A stretch of DNA of 10,945 bases from the NCBI GenBank assembly GCA_001783355.1, contig MFMA01000014.1, positions 1-10,945 of the forward strand, in the 5' to 3' direction. This document shows positions 1-5,941 of the stretch, in pieces. Numbering within the stretch: position 1 is the first letter of the stretch; every line of letters starts with the position of its first letter. The notes beneath the pieces were generated by a model. That model worked only from the letters and a program-made list of their open reading frames with translations, was not told the DNA's origin and made no database searches. A program made the position numbers and the translations under genes. This DNA comes from Candidatus Kaiserbacteria bacterium RIFCSPLOWO2_01_FULL_54_20. GTDB lineage: Bacteria; Patescibacteriota; Minisyncoccia; Phycocordibacterales; UBA2100.

Positions 1-412
1 TGTTCAGAGTTTTTGCGTGCGGGAACGGACGCTCGTATTCGTATGTGACGAAATCGGCGCCGCGATACAGTTTTTTGTCGGGGAAGAGGGGGTTGAGGGG
101 AAGAACGAAGAGGGAAGGCTGGCTTCCTCCTATCAATAGTATTTTGAGATTGTAGGTTTCCGACCCCGTTTCTTTTACAAGCTCTTGCACAGTTCCTTGT
201 ATGGAACTGTCGAACGGATGCTCAAGTCCGATTATGCGGGCGGATTCCACGAGCCGTTCGAGGTGGTCTTTGAGAAAGTACGGAGTCCCATGTACCACAC
301 GAATCGTCTCGTAGACGCCGAATCCATACGGGTACTCGATGTTCGCTAGCGGGACAACGGCGTCTTCGACAGGCAGGAGCTCCCCGTTCTTCGAGAAATA
401 CTTGAAGTCCAT
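1..412 (-). CDS. Class-IV PLP aminotransferase (BCAT / D-amino-acid aminotransferase / aminodeoxychorismate lyase family), 3' end outside window
   Basis: The first 137 residues of a fold-type IV PLP enzyme are present, reading leftwards and cut by the window edge. The N-terminus (MDFKYFSKNGELLPVED) is followed by the family hallmark YGFGVYETIRV near residues 34-44, then GTPYFLKDHLERL and ESARIIGL, the conserved helix of IlvE, Dat and PabC proteins. A Lys-Thr-Leu-Asn motif at the cut end makes K134 the likely Schiff-base lysine. The family transfers amino groups between branched-chain or D-amino acids and 2-oxo acids, or makes p-aminobenzoate; the visible part does not tell which. The ATG at 412-410 is the only start giving a full N-terminus, and no good Shine-Dalgarno precedes it. 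It lies 43 bp behind the histidine kinase on the same strand, so co-transcription is likely, though a functional link is not shown. The family call is firm and the substrate unknown. Confidence 0.85.
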   Translation of the reverse strand, partial: MDFKYFSKNGELLPVEDAVVPLANIEYPYGFGVYETIRVVHGTPYFLKDHLERLVESARIIGLEHPFDSSIQGTVQELVKETGSETYNLKILLIGGSQPSLFVLPLNPLFPDKKLYRGADFVTYEYERPFPHAKTLN

Positions 413-455
413 ACTGTTCCGTAACTGTATCGGACTCTTGAGATCTGACCTATAG

Positions 456-2615
456 CTAGGATGTCGGGGGTATTTTTCGCAGTATCACCTCGATCTCCTT
501 CAAGCCGACCGGCTTAGTGAGATGGTGATCAAAACCTGCCCGCCGCGCCTTTTCTTTGTCTTCGTTCTGCCCGTACCCCGTAAGCGCGACAAGCGTGGCA
601 TGCGTTCCGCCTTTCTTCTCTTCGTCCCGCAGGCGTCTCGCGACACCGTAGCCGTTCAGATCAGGTAACTGGATGTCTATGATGGCGACCTGCGGGTGGA
701 ATTGCCCCGCTTTCTCCAAAGCTTCAGTGCCCGTGTACGCGACCTCTACGTCATGTCCGCGCATGCGCAAGAGTTTGCCGAGAGCGTTGGTCGCCGCCTC
801 GTTGTCGTCTACCACGAGTATCGTCCGTGCATGTTTCGCATGCTTCAAGGCACGGCCCCCTTGGAGGGTCCTCCTATCGACCGGCGTCGAAGACTCCAAG
901 TACACCGGAACAGGCAGACGCACCACAAATTCGGAGCCGTGGTTTTCCCCGTCGCTCACGGCCTCGATGGTGCCGCCATGCATCTCCACGAGCCGGCGGG
1001 TAAGCGAGAGCCCGATGCCGATGCCCGCCGAACCGTATTTTTTGCGTTCGATCTGGAAGAACGGCTCAAAGATGCGCGAGAGCATATGCTTTGGAATACC
1101 GATGCCGCTGTCGCGCACGCGGACCATTGCCACCTTGCCTTCGCGCGCGACCGAGACCTCTATCCTTCCTCCGGGGTCCGTGTATTTTGCAGCATTGTTC
1201 AGGAGGTTGACGAATACCTGCTCAAGTCGCACCGGATCTGCCTCCAGATATATCTTTTCGGGCGGTTTGGTCACGGAGAGCGTGTGTCCGCGCGCGTGTA
1301 CGAGGAATTGCGTCGTAGCGACGGAGCGGTCGACGGTGTCGCACAGCGCGACGGTCTCTTTCGAAAGCTCTAGTTTATTCTGCGAAATGCGCGAGATATC
1401 CAAGAGGTCGTCCAAAATAGTCGCCGTAGTCCGAACGTGCTCGTCTATCGTTTTGAGCAAGGCAGGTGAGTCGGTGGCATTACGTCCCCCCAACTTCAGG
1501 AGTTCCACGGAGCTAAGAATAGCGGCCAGTGGATTTCGCAGTTCGTGAGCGAGGATGGCGATGAACTCGTTCTTTGCCTCATCCTTCGAGTTGAGCTCTT
1601 GCATCGCTACCTCCATTTGGTCGATGTGAGACTTCAGGAGCTCTGTCGCGTCTCGCCGCTCTTTGGTGAGAGCGGCGAACGAAAGAAAGATCGGTGCGAT
1701 AAGAATGGTAAAAAGCTCGATCGAGAAGAGGCGCTGGTTGAGAGGTGTTTCGGAGAGCTGCGGCGAGAGGAGGGGACCGGCCATGCCGAACGCGGCGAGC
1801 AAAAAGAGCCCGAGTATCATGGCGCGGACATTCAAGCGCAGCGCCATCCACACGAAGATCGTAATGAGACCAGCGAGCAGGATGAATGAGAATGAGTGGC
1901 CAAGTGGTGTCCAGAAGAGCACATACAGCGTTGCCGATAGGGCGCCAAAGGCGGATGCAATTTCAACTTTTTGCCAAAGGTTATTGAGCCCGAACGGCCG
2001 CCACGGTATCCACGAGGTAAGAAGGGGCGTAAGAACGAGAATGCTCAATAGGCGTCCCGCCCACGACCTCGTCCACAAAACGTAGAGCGTCTCCGGAAGC
2101 GCGCCGGTGAGCGCTTGCATGCTGACGATGATGGTCGGAGCTATCGCAGCGATAACGAACGCGAGCCCGGTGAAGATAAGCGTGTCGCGCATGTTGGAAA
2201 AAGAGCCATCGAACCCGTAGCGCTTGAGCAAGTACGCGCCCGCGATAGGTGCGAACGTTTGGGCGAACGTGGCGACCGCGATGGTGATGAACGAGGGGTT
2301 CGAAGGGCTGAAAAGGGCGGCGAGGAAGAGTGCGCACGCTATCGGTATCCACATCTTGTAGCCGCGGAGCAAAACGGCGGCAAGCGCGATGCCTGCTGGC
2401 GGCCAGATGACCGCGGGTGAAGTGTCCCATGCGTAGAAAATGTATTGTCCGAAACCGGCGGTCGCGACGAGTACCAAAAAAAGGACAAGCGAGAAGGAGG
2501 GGTCGGACAGTGGCAGTTTCGTGAATGCAGCAAGACGGACCGCTAATGCGTTGAACAGAGGGACCTCCGTGCTCGGCGTAGCGGAGCTTGCTGCGTCCGT
2601 GGGTCCTGGTGCCAT
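456..2615 (-). CDS. MASE1-domain hybrid sensor histidine kinase with C-terminal receiver
   Basis: This 719-residue membrane kinase is predicted to sense an unknown signal and pass phosphate from His to Asp. Residues about 43-316 form roughly eight hydrophobic segments and contain the MASE1 signature WPPAGIALAAVLLRG (71-85). A short coiled-coil-like stretch (317-348) leads to a HisKA domain with phospho-acceptor H357 in LAHELRNPL. The HATPase domain has the N box (NLLNNAAKYT, 470-479), G1 box (DSGIGI, 502-507), F box (FEPFF, 516-520) and G2 box (GIGIGLSL, 531-538). A receiver domain (about 597-715) has D603/D604, phospho-acceptor D647, T679 and K701, so every key residue is intact. There is no Hpt domain. 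It starts 21 bp after the response-regulator gene, which points to one transcript and a cognate pair. No Shine-Dalgarno is visible before the ATG. The ligand of MASE1 domains is not established. Confidence 0.95.
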   Translation of the reverse strand: MAPGPTDAASSATPSTEVPLFNALAVRLAAFTKLPLSDPSFSLVLFLVLVATAGFGQYIFYAWDTSPAVIWPPAGIALAAVLLRGYKMWIPIACALFLAALFSPSNPSFITIAVATFAQTFAPIAGAYLLKRYGFDGSFSNMRDTLIFTGLAFVIAAIAPTIIVSMQALTGALPETLYVLWTRSWAGRLLSILVLTPLLTSWIPWRPFGLNNLWQKVEIASAFGALSATLYVLFWTPLGHSFSFILLAGLITIFVWMALRLNVRAMILGLFLLAAFGMAGPLLSPQLSETPLNQRLFSIELFTILIAPIFLSFAALTKERRDATELLKSHIDQMEVAMQELNSKDEAKNEFIAILAHELRNPLAAILSSVELLKLGGRNATDSPALLKTIDEHVRTTATILDDLLDISRISQNKLELSKETVALCDTVDRSVATTQFLVHARGHTLSVTKPPEKIYLEADPVRLEQVFVNLLNNAAKYTDPGGRIEVSVAREGKVAMVRVRDSGIGIPKHMLSRIFEPFFQIERKKYGSAGIGIGLSLTRRLVEMHGGTIEAVSDGENHGSEFVVRLPVPVYLESSTPVDRRTLQGGRALKHAKHARTILVVDDNEAATNALGKLLRMRGHDVEVAYTGTEALEKAGQFHPQVAIIDIQLPDLNGYGVARRLRDEEKKGGTHATLVALTGYGQNEDKEKARRAGFDHHLTKPVGLKEIEVILRKIPPTS

Positions 2616-2636
2616 AGCATCGAGAGGGAAGCGCGT

Positions 2637-3311
2637 TTACGTCACGAAACGATAGCCGACACCCCGAACCGTCTCAAAACGGGCCGAGTCGCGGACACCT
2701 GAGAGTTTCTTGCGCAGGTTCTTCATATGTACGTCGAGAACATTACTCCAGGTGAGCGAATTGAAGTCCCACACCTGATTGCATAGATCTTCCCGTTTCA
2801 ACACCTCGTTGGGACGGCGGAGAAAACATTCGAGGAGAGAATACTCTTTGAGCGTGAGCGATATCTCCTTCTTTCCTTCGAAAAGACGCCGGGCGGCACT
2901 ATCTACAGTGAGTTCGCCCACGGTGTACACGACCAGCTGTGCGACGGTCGGCCGTCGCAAGACGGAACCGATGCGAGCGATGAGCTCTTCAGATGAAAAC
3001 GGCTTGACCACATAATCGTCCGCACCGCTGTTGAGAAGCTCGACTTTGTATTTGGTCTCGCTTTGACCGGTGACGATAATGATGGGCGTCGTAACGCCTT
3101 CTTGCCGTACACCTCTGGTCAAGCTCATACCATCCATGTCCCCGAGCGTAAGATCGAGAATGACGACGTCGTACTCGTTGCGGTAGAGAAGAATGCGCGA
3201 GCGCGCTTTTTCCCCCGTGCTGAGCCAATCAACCGCAAACCCTTTGAACTCAAGAAGTTTCTTGAGATTTACTGCTACTACCTCCTCGTCCTCTACGATG
3301 AGCAGGCGCAT
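2637..3311 (-). CDS. OmpR/PhoB-family response regulator
   Basis: A 224-residue two-component transcription factor. The receiver domain (1-118) has the acidic pocket E7/D8, phospho-acceptor D53 in ILDLTLGDMDG, T81 and K103. The winged-helix DNA-binding domain (about 128-224) ends in the typical recognition helix and wing (VLDVHMKNLRKKL, then FETVRGVGYRF). I chose ATG 3311 because the protein then opens with MRLLIVEDEE, as family members do. An in-frame ATG at 3347 would add 12 residues unlike the family and lie upstream of the likely -10 box. It is the first gene of the operon with the MASE1 kinase 21 bp downstream, so the kinase is its likely phosphate donor. Tandem TTCAT repeats in the upstream region could be its own binding site (inference). 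Confidence 0.95.
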   Translation of the reverse strand: MRLLIVEDEEVVAVNLKKLLEFKGFAVDWLSTGEKARSRILLYRNEYDVVILDLTLGDMDGMSLTRGVRQEGVTTPIIIVTGQSETKYKVELLNSGADDYVVKPFSSEELIARIGSVLRRPTVAQLVVYTVGELTVDSAARRLFEGKKEISLTLKEYSLLECFLRRPNEVLKREDLCNQVWDFNSLTWSNVLDVHMKNLRKKLSGVRDSARFETVRGVGYRFVT

Positions 3312-3318
3312 GTCCGCC

Positions 3319-3324
3319 AGTATA
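3319..3324 (-). promoter_or_regulatory. Candidate -10 box of the response-regulator operon
   Basis: TATACT on the minus strand, ending seven bases before the ATG at 3311. At normal -10 to start-site spacing, transcription would begin at or next to the A of the ATG, giving a leaderless mRNA. This fits the lack of a Shine-Dalgarno. No convincing -35 lies at 16-18 bp, as expected if an activator is needed. Confidence 0.5.
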
Positions 3325-3347
3325 CCTGCTCTACATGAAAAAATCAT

Positions 3348-3581
3348 GAACTCAATTTAGATCGTATTTCCTGCATAAAATGCACATATTCGCACATCCA
3401 CTTTAGCTCGAGACTCTAGCCAGCTTTGCAGGACCGGAGATTCATTAAGTCTTCATGCTATGCGTCGTAATGTGACGCCCTAGTACGACGTCTTCATGAG
3501 AGCCGCGCTTTTTTGTCGGAAAGCGTCAGGCGCCGGTCGCAGCGGTTATTTTATCCACGAAAAATTAATTAGGTACACGTT
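3348..3581. promoter_or_regulatory. Divergent intergenic region with candidate operator repeats
   Basis: These 234 bp separate the two-component operon from the plus-strand surface-protein gene, and I see no gene in them. They hold a 13-bp palindrome with five-base arms, TGCAT-AAA-ATGCA (3372-3384). GCACAT occurs twice with a 10-bp period (3382, 3392), and TTCAT twice with an 11-bp period (3441, 3452). GTCTTCATG also occurs twice (3449-3457 and 3490-3498). An inverted repeat with seven-base arms, CGTCGTA...TACGACG, spans 3463-3490. The 11-bp period matches how OmpR-family dimers bind DNA head to tail. Assignment to the adjacent regulator is inference. No clear promoter for the gene at 3582 was identified. 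Confidence 0.35.
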
Positions 3582-4679
3582 ATGAATAATCAAAGTTTCA
3601 TTATCGGGTTGCTTGTTGCGCTCGTTCTCTTGGGAGGGGGATGGATGTTTCTCACTACCATAAATGCCGTGCCGGGGGGTACGGCGACCACGACGCCGTC
3701 CGGTACCGACACGCAGGGTTTTACGCCGACACCGACTCCTGATACGGGAAGCGCGGCGGCGCCGAGCGTGGTCACTGACCGGAATGTGTCGCCGTCCAAT
3801 TCGACCGCGGTCGTGACGGGGAAAGTGACACCCAACGGAGCTCCGACTGCCTATTGGTACGAGTATGGTGTGTCGGCCACTCTCGGTGAGAGAACCTCTT
3901 CACAGTCGGTGGGCTCGGGCTGGAGCGCCATTCCTTCTCCAGGCTACATCACCGGTTTGCGCGCGAATACCCTCTACTACTTCCGCTTGAGCGCGCAAAA
4001 CGCATATGGGACCGTGAATGGCGCGATGTACAGTTTCAACACCAACGACGACCCTCCGCCTCCGGGTTTGCCTCCGACGGCGAGCACGAATGCCGCAACG
4101 GATGTGACGCGCGTGAGCGCCACCCTGAACGCGCGGGTGAATCCCCGCGGCTCTCAAACGACCTATTGGTTTGAGTATGGCGGCAGCACTGAGCTCGGAC
4201 AGGTCGCCGCATTCCAGTCGGGCGGCAGCGGGGAAGCATCGCTTACCGTTTCCGCATCGGTCTCCGGATTGAATCCGCTGACGAAGTATTACTTCCGCAT
4301 CAATGCACAAAACCAGTTTGGTACGGTCAACGGCGCGACACAAAGCTTCACCACCAAAGGCCCTGCCTCTCCAGGCGCACCCACGGCAGATACGAGGTCT
4401 GCGAGTGATGTTGGTACGTCTACAGCGACACTGAACGGCCGTGTGAACCCGAATGGCGACGAGACGACGTACTGGTTCGAGTACAGCACCGACTCGCTCT
4501 TGGGTGCAGTATTGAGAAGTACGACAGCGCGGCAGTCGGCAGGTTCGGGTACGAATCTTGTATCCGTTGATGCGGACGTTTCCGACTTGAATTCGAAAAC
4601 CACCTATTTCTTCCGCCTAGTCGCAGAAAATAGCATGGGTGTCGTGCGCGGAGACCGCGTAACCCTCAGGACCAAGTAA
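3582..4679 (+). CDS. Membrane-anchored protein with three FN3-like tandem repeats
   Basis: A 365-residue predicted extracellular protein. Residues 5-26 form one hydrophobic segment that could be a signal anchor. A Thr/Pro/Gly-rich linker (about 28-60) leads to three repeats of about 95 residues, at roughly 61-155, 163-259 and 265-365. Each repeat carries VTPNG or VNPxG, then T-x-YW(F/Y)EY, LG, a GSG turn, a (G/D)L-x(3)-T-x-YYFR-like strand, AQN or AEN, and a closing strand ending in T. This beta-sandwich pattern resembles fibronectin type III domains and recurs in surface proteins of CPR bacteria (recollection, not searched). No enzyme motif is present, so adhesion or a cell-surface role is likely but unproven. 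The repeats have diverged clearly from each other. The Cys-rich gene starts 14 bp downstream on the same strand. Confidence 0.85.
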   Translation: MNNQSFIIGLLVALVLLGGGWMFLTTINAVPGGTATTTPSGTDTQGFTPTPTPDTGSAAAPSVVTDRNVSPSNSTAVVTGKVTPNGAPTAYWYEYGVSATLGERTSSQSVGSGWSAIPSPGYITGLRANTLYYFRLSAQNAYGTVNGAMYSFNTNDDPPPPGLPPTASTNAATDVTRVSATLNARVNPRGSQTTYWFEYGGSTELGQVAAFQSGGSGEASLTVSASVSGLNPLTKYYFRINAQNQFGTVNGATQSFTTKGPASPGAPTADTRSASDVGTSTATLNGRVNPNGDETTYWFEYSTDSLLGAVLRSTTARQSAGSGTNLVSVDADVSDLNSKTTYFFRLVAENSMGVVRGDRVTLRTK

Positions 4680-4693
4680 ATTGATCAAAAAAT

Positions 4694-4870
4694 ATGCCAT
4701 GCAAAACATGTAGAGGAGCAACTGAAGGGTATAAGTGTGATGTGTGTGGAGCGGAAGCCAAAGAGCATGATGCAAACCACGCGTGCGGCAGTGAACATTG
4801 TGTCGCGAAGTGTGTGGGATGCGGAGAAGCGGAGACGAAATGTTCCTGTGGTGGAAGCTCCGACAGCTGA
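4694..4870 (+). CDS. 58-residue Cys-rich protein, probably metal-binding
   Basis: A short open frame starts at ATG 4694 and stops at TGA 4868-4870. It encodes 58 residues with ten cysteines (3, 6, 15, 18, 31, 36, 40, 43, 50, 52) and histidines at 25, 29 and 35. The cysteines form CxxC knuckles: CKTC, CDVC and CVGC, plus CSC. The segment CDVCGAEAKEH partly repeats as CVGCGEAETKC, so the protein looks like two related half-units. This spacing suggests two or more zinc (or iron) sites of zinc-ribbon type; that is inference from the pattern. The regular Cys spacing makes a chance ORF unlikely. There is no signal peptide or membrane segment. It follows the FN3-like gene by 14 bp without a visible Shine-Dalgarno, so co-transcription is likely. 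I recall similar small proteins in Parcubacteria but assign no function. Confidence 0.75.
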   Translation: MPCKTCRGATEGYKCDVCGAEAKEHDANHACGSEHCVAKCVGCGEAETKCSCGGSSDS

Positions 4871-4882
4871 AATCCAACCCAT

Positions 4883-4936
4883 CGACGAAGCTCAGGGCGA
4901 GACGGCTCAAATACCGGTACATGAGCCGTTCGACGC
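4883..4936. repeat. Palindromic unit, REP-like, behind the Cys-rich gene
   Basis: Perfect 8-bp arms ACGGCTCA (4902-4909) and TGAGCCGT (4922-4929) enclose a 12-base centre containing the palindrome ACCGGT. The preceding bases (TCGACGAAGCTCAGGGCGAG) resemble the REP-type intergenic palindromes widespread in bacteria (from memory). No T-run follows, so it is not a standard intrinsic terminator, but it may protect the 3' end of the 3582-4870 transcript. Confidence 0.4.
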
Positions 4937-4975
4937 TGGTCGCGACTAGTCAGAACCGACCTTGTCTCTACTCTG

Positions 4976-4992
4976 GTGGGCAGGGAGGGACT
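4976..4992. repeat. 17-bp direct copy of the tRNA-Leu(UAG) 3' end
   Basis: These 17 bases are identical to 5153-5169, which cover the acceptor 3' strand and part of the T-stem 3' strand of tRNA-Leu(UAG). The match stops abruptly on the inner side. No other part of a tRNA can be folded here, so this is a fragment and not a second gene. Confidence 0.7.
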
Positions 4993-5003
4993 AGGCCAAG
5001 AAC

Positions 5004-5071
5004 ACTTTTTCTCGCCGCCGCTCGAAAAAGTTTCTCGGCCCTGCTCGCGCGACCCGTTCTCTCGAACGGGT
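5004..5071. repeat. Two hairpins between the tRNA-Leu fragment copies
   Basis: ACTTTTTC (5004-5011) pairs with GAAAAAGT (5024-5031) around a 12-base GC-rich loop. ACCCGTTC (5052-5059) pairs with GAACGGGT (5064-5071) around a TCTC tetraloop. Both stems are perfect 8-bp helices. No gene is seen in 4937-5153. Either could act as a transcription end for the flanking convergent units, but neither is followed by a clear U-tract. Confidence 0.5.
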
Positions 5072-5085
5072 GCCCAGCGCTCGCC

Positions 5086-5173
5086 TGCAAGTCCCCCCTG
5101 CTTCCTACAAAACAATAGTCGCCCGACGCCTCACGTCGTTCTCATTTGTTTTGTGGGCAGGGAGGGACTTGCA
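5086..5173. repeat. Large imperfect inverted repeat containing the 3' part of tRNA-Leu(UAG)
   Basis: Plus-strand 5086-5115 is an inverted copy of 5146-5173. Matching blocks are ten bases (TGCAAGTCCC), six bases (CCCTGC) after a one-base bulge, a small unmatched loop, then nine bases (ACAAAACAA). The right arm is the T-loop, T-stem and acceptor 3' strand of tRNA-Leu(UAG) plus nine trailer bases. The 30-base spacer holds its own small hairpin (GACG...CGTC). In the precursor RNA the trailer could pair with the tRNA 3' half and compete with the cloverleaf. Confidence 0.75.
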
Positions 5174-5234
5174 CCCTCACGCCTTGCGGCACTAGGTCCT
5201 AAACCTAGCGTGTATTCTATTTCACCACCTGCCC
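5154..5234 (-). tRNA. tRNA-Leu(UAG)
   Basis: An 81-nt class II tRNA. The acceptor stem GGGCAGG/CCTGCCC is perfect with discriminator A. The anticodon stem CTAGG/CCTAG carries loop TTTAGGA, so the anticodon is UAG. A long variable arm (GCC-GCAA-GGC) is typical of leucine tRNAs. The T-stem GAGGG/CCCTC is perfect, but its loop is TGCAAGT instead of TTC, and the D-loop has TAGAA where most tRNAs have GG. The 3' CCA is not encoded (CAA follows), so a CCA-adding enzyme is required. Confidence 0.93.
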
Positions 5235-5248
5235 AAGCCGCTAATCCT

Positions 5249-5276
5249 ATAGTAAAAAGCACCGTTTGTCTGTTCA
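5249..5276 (-). promoter_or_regulatory. Weak candidate promoter for tRNA-Leu(UAG)
   Basis: TGAACA (5276-5271) and TACTAT (5254-5249), 16 bp apart on the minus strand, each match the sigma-70 consensus at four of six positions. Transcription would begin a few bases before the mature tRNA 5' end at 5234. The call rests on position as much as on sequence. Confidence 0.3.
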
Positions 5277-5318
5277 CCTTGCCGCACGGTGGAGAATTCA
5301 TGCTTCCTTCATGACGTT

Positions 5319-5324
5319 TATACT
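5319..5324 (+). promoter_or_regulatory. Candidate -10 box for the small membrane-protein gene
   Basis: TATACT, the same hexamer seen before the response regulator and the cysteine desulfurase, lies 30 bp before the ATG at 5355. TTCATG 16 bp upstream is only a weak -35. The predicted leader would be about 24 nt with no Shine-Dalgarno. Confidence 0.4.
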
Positions 5325-5354
5325 ACTCTTAGGACTTAATCACCCATATCATTT

Positions 5355-5570
5355 ATGGCAGATACAATCGTCACAAATTCTCCAGGGACAAACGACAGCG
5401 GCGCAGCGGGATGGGCTGTGGCGCTGGTCATCGTTATTGCTGTCGTCGTAGGTGGCATCGTCATGTACCAGCGCGGCATGTTCGGTACACCAGAATCGTC
5501 AGACACAACGAACATCAATGTCACTATACCGACTCCAGTGCCGGATACCACCGGAAATACCAAACCGTAA
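5355..5570 (+). CDS. 71-residue single-pass membrane protein, function unknown
   Basis: A short polar N-terminus (MADTIVTNSPGTNDSG) is followed by one hydrophobic helix at about residues 18-38 (AGWAVALVIVIAVVVGGIVMY) and a Ser/Thr/Pro-rich tail containing NINVTIPTPVP. No cleavage site or catalytic motif is visible, so it is probably a tail- or signal-anchored protein with the C-terminus outside; the topology is a guess. I recall small proteins with a similar AGWAVAL helix in other Patescibacteria, which supports a real gene, but no function is known to me. It stands alone on the plus strand between minus-strand tRNA genes. A weak stem (CGGTCT 5576-5581 with AGACCG 5603-5608, followed by TGTTTT) just after the stop might be its terminator. 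Confidence 0.7.
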   Translation: MADTIVTNSPGTNDSGAAGWAVALVIVIAVVVGGIVMYQRGMFGTPESSDTTNINVTIPTPVPDTTGNTKP

Positions 5571-5622
5571 GCAGTCGGTCTTTTCTACCTCCTTCGACTT
5601 GGAGACCGTGTTTTGGCGGTAC

Positions 5623-5638
5623 TCACTTCGTTCGTGTC
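5623..5638. repeat. Left copy of a 16-bp direct repeat bounding the hairpin array
   Basis: TCACTTCGTTCGTGTC. Fifteen of 16 bases match 5942-5957, 319 bp away. The partner overlaps the 3' end of tRNA-Lys. Confidence 0.6.
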
Positions 5639-5797
5639 GTCACGCATATTTTTCTGCTGAAAAATTGCGCGATCCTTACAGGATCAGTACACCTTGAGGA
5701 TTTTTTTTTCGCGAGTACGCTCGAGAAAATCTCTCAAGGTCTTGCGACGCTCCATGTATTCGCCTCTCACCCGCCTCGCAGCCAAGCTGCTCCGGCT

Positions 5798-5846
5798 CGG
5801 ACAAAGCACAAAATCTGCCACCGGCAGATTCTTGTGTCTTTGTCCG
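5798..5846. repeat. 22-bp-stem hairpin
   Basis: Left arm blocks CGGACAAAG, CACAA and AATCTGCC pair in order with GGCAGATT, TTGTG and CTTTGTCCG on the right. The only interruptions are a single unpaired C (5831) and a single unpaired T (5837); the loop is ACC. It is the longest stem in the intergenic DNA of this window. No T-run follows on either strand, so a simple intrinsic terminator is unlikely. Confidence 0.85.
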
Positions 5847-5857
5847 CCCTGTAGGCT

Positions 5858-5881
5858 CTGGGAAACCCACGGTTTTCCCAG
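5858..5881. repeat. 10-bp hairpin with one bulge
   Basis: CTGGG and AAACC pair with GGTTT and CCCAG around a CAC loop, with one bulged T at 5876. It follows the 22-bp hairpin after 11 bases. Confidence 0.7.
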
Positions 5882-5892
5882 TCCTTCCTCCA

Positions 5893-5914
5893 CGGGAAAA
5901 CAGTTGTTTTCCCG
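5893..5914. repeat. Near-perfect palindrome
   Basis: CGGGAAAAC pairs with GTTTTCCCG around AGTT. Its arm resembles that of the neighbouring 5858-5881 stem (GGGAAA/TTTCCC), which hints at a related repeating unit. Confidence 0.8.
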
Positions 5915-5941
5915 ACCCCTTTCATCCAACTGGTCGACCAT

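Noticed and set aside
673..1548. Plus-strand 291-codon open frame opposite the histidine kinase
   Set aside because: The minus strand holds an intact kinase with all motifs. The plus-strand translation shows no family pattern and arises from GC-rich codons.
3312..3347. Upstream ATG 3347 as start of the response regulator
   Set aside because: It adds 12 residues not typical of the family and lies upstream of the likely -10 box. Residues from ATG 3311 match the canonical receiver start.
4976..5169. Complete integrative element with attL/attR at tRNA-Leu
   Set aside because: The 17-bp repeats are only 177 bp apart with no gene between them, and there is no integrase in the window. The repeats are reported only as tRNA fragments.
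4737..5314. Open frames of 70-112 codons crossing the tRNA-Leu(UAG) region
   Set aside because: They run through the Cys-rich gene in another frame, through hairpins and through the tRNA itself. Their translations are the usual artefacts of tRNA sequence.
5576..5614. Intrinsic terminator after the 71-residue membrane protein
   Set aside because: The stem is only 6 bp with a 21-base loop and the following TGTTTT is interrupted. It is mentioned in the gene entry but not called as a feature.
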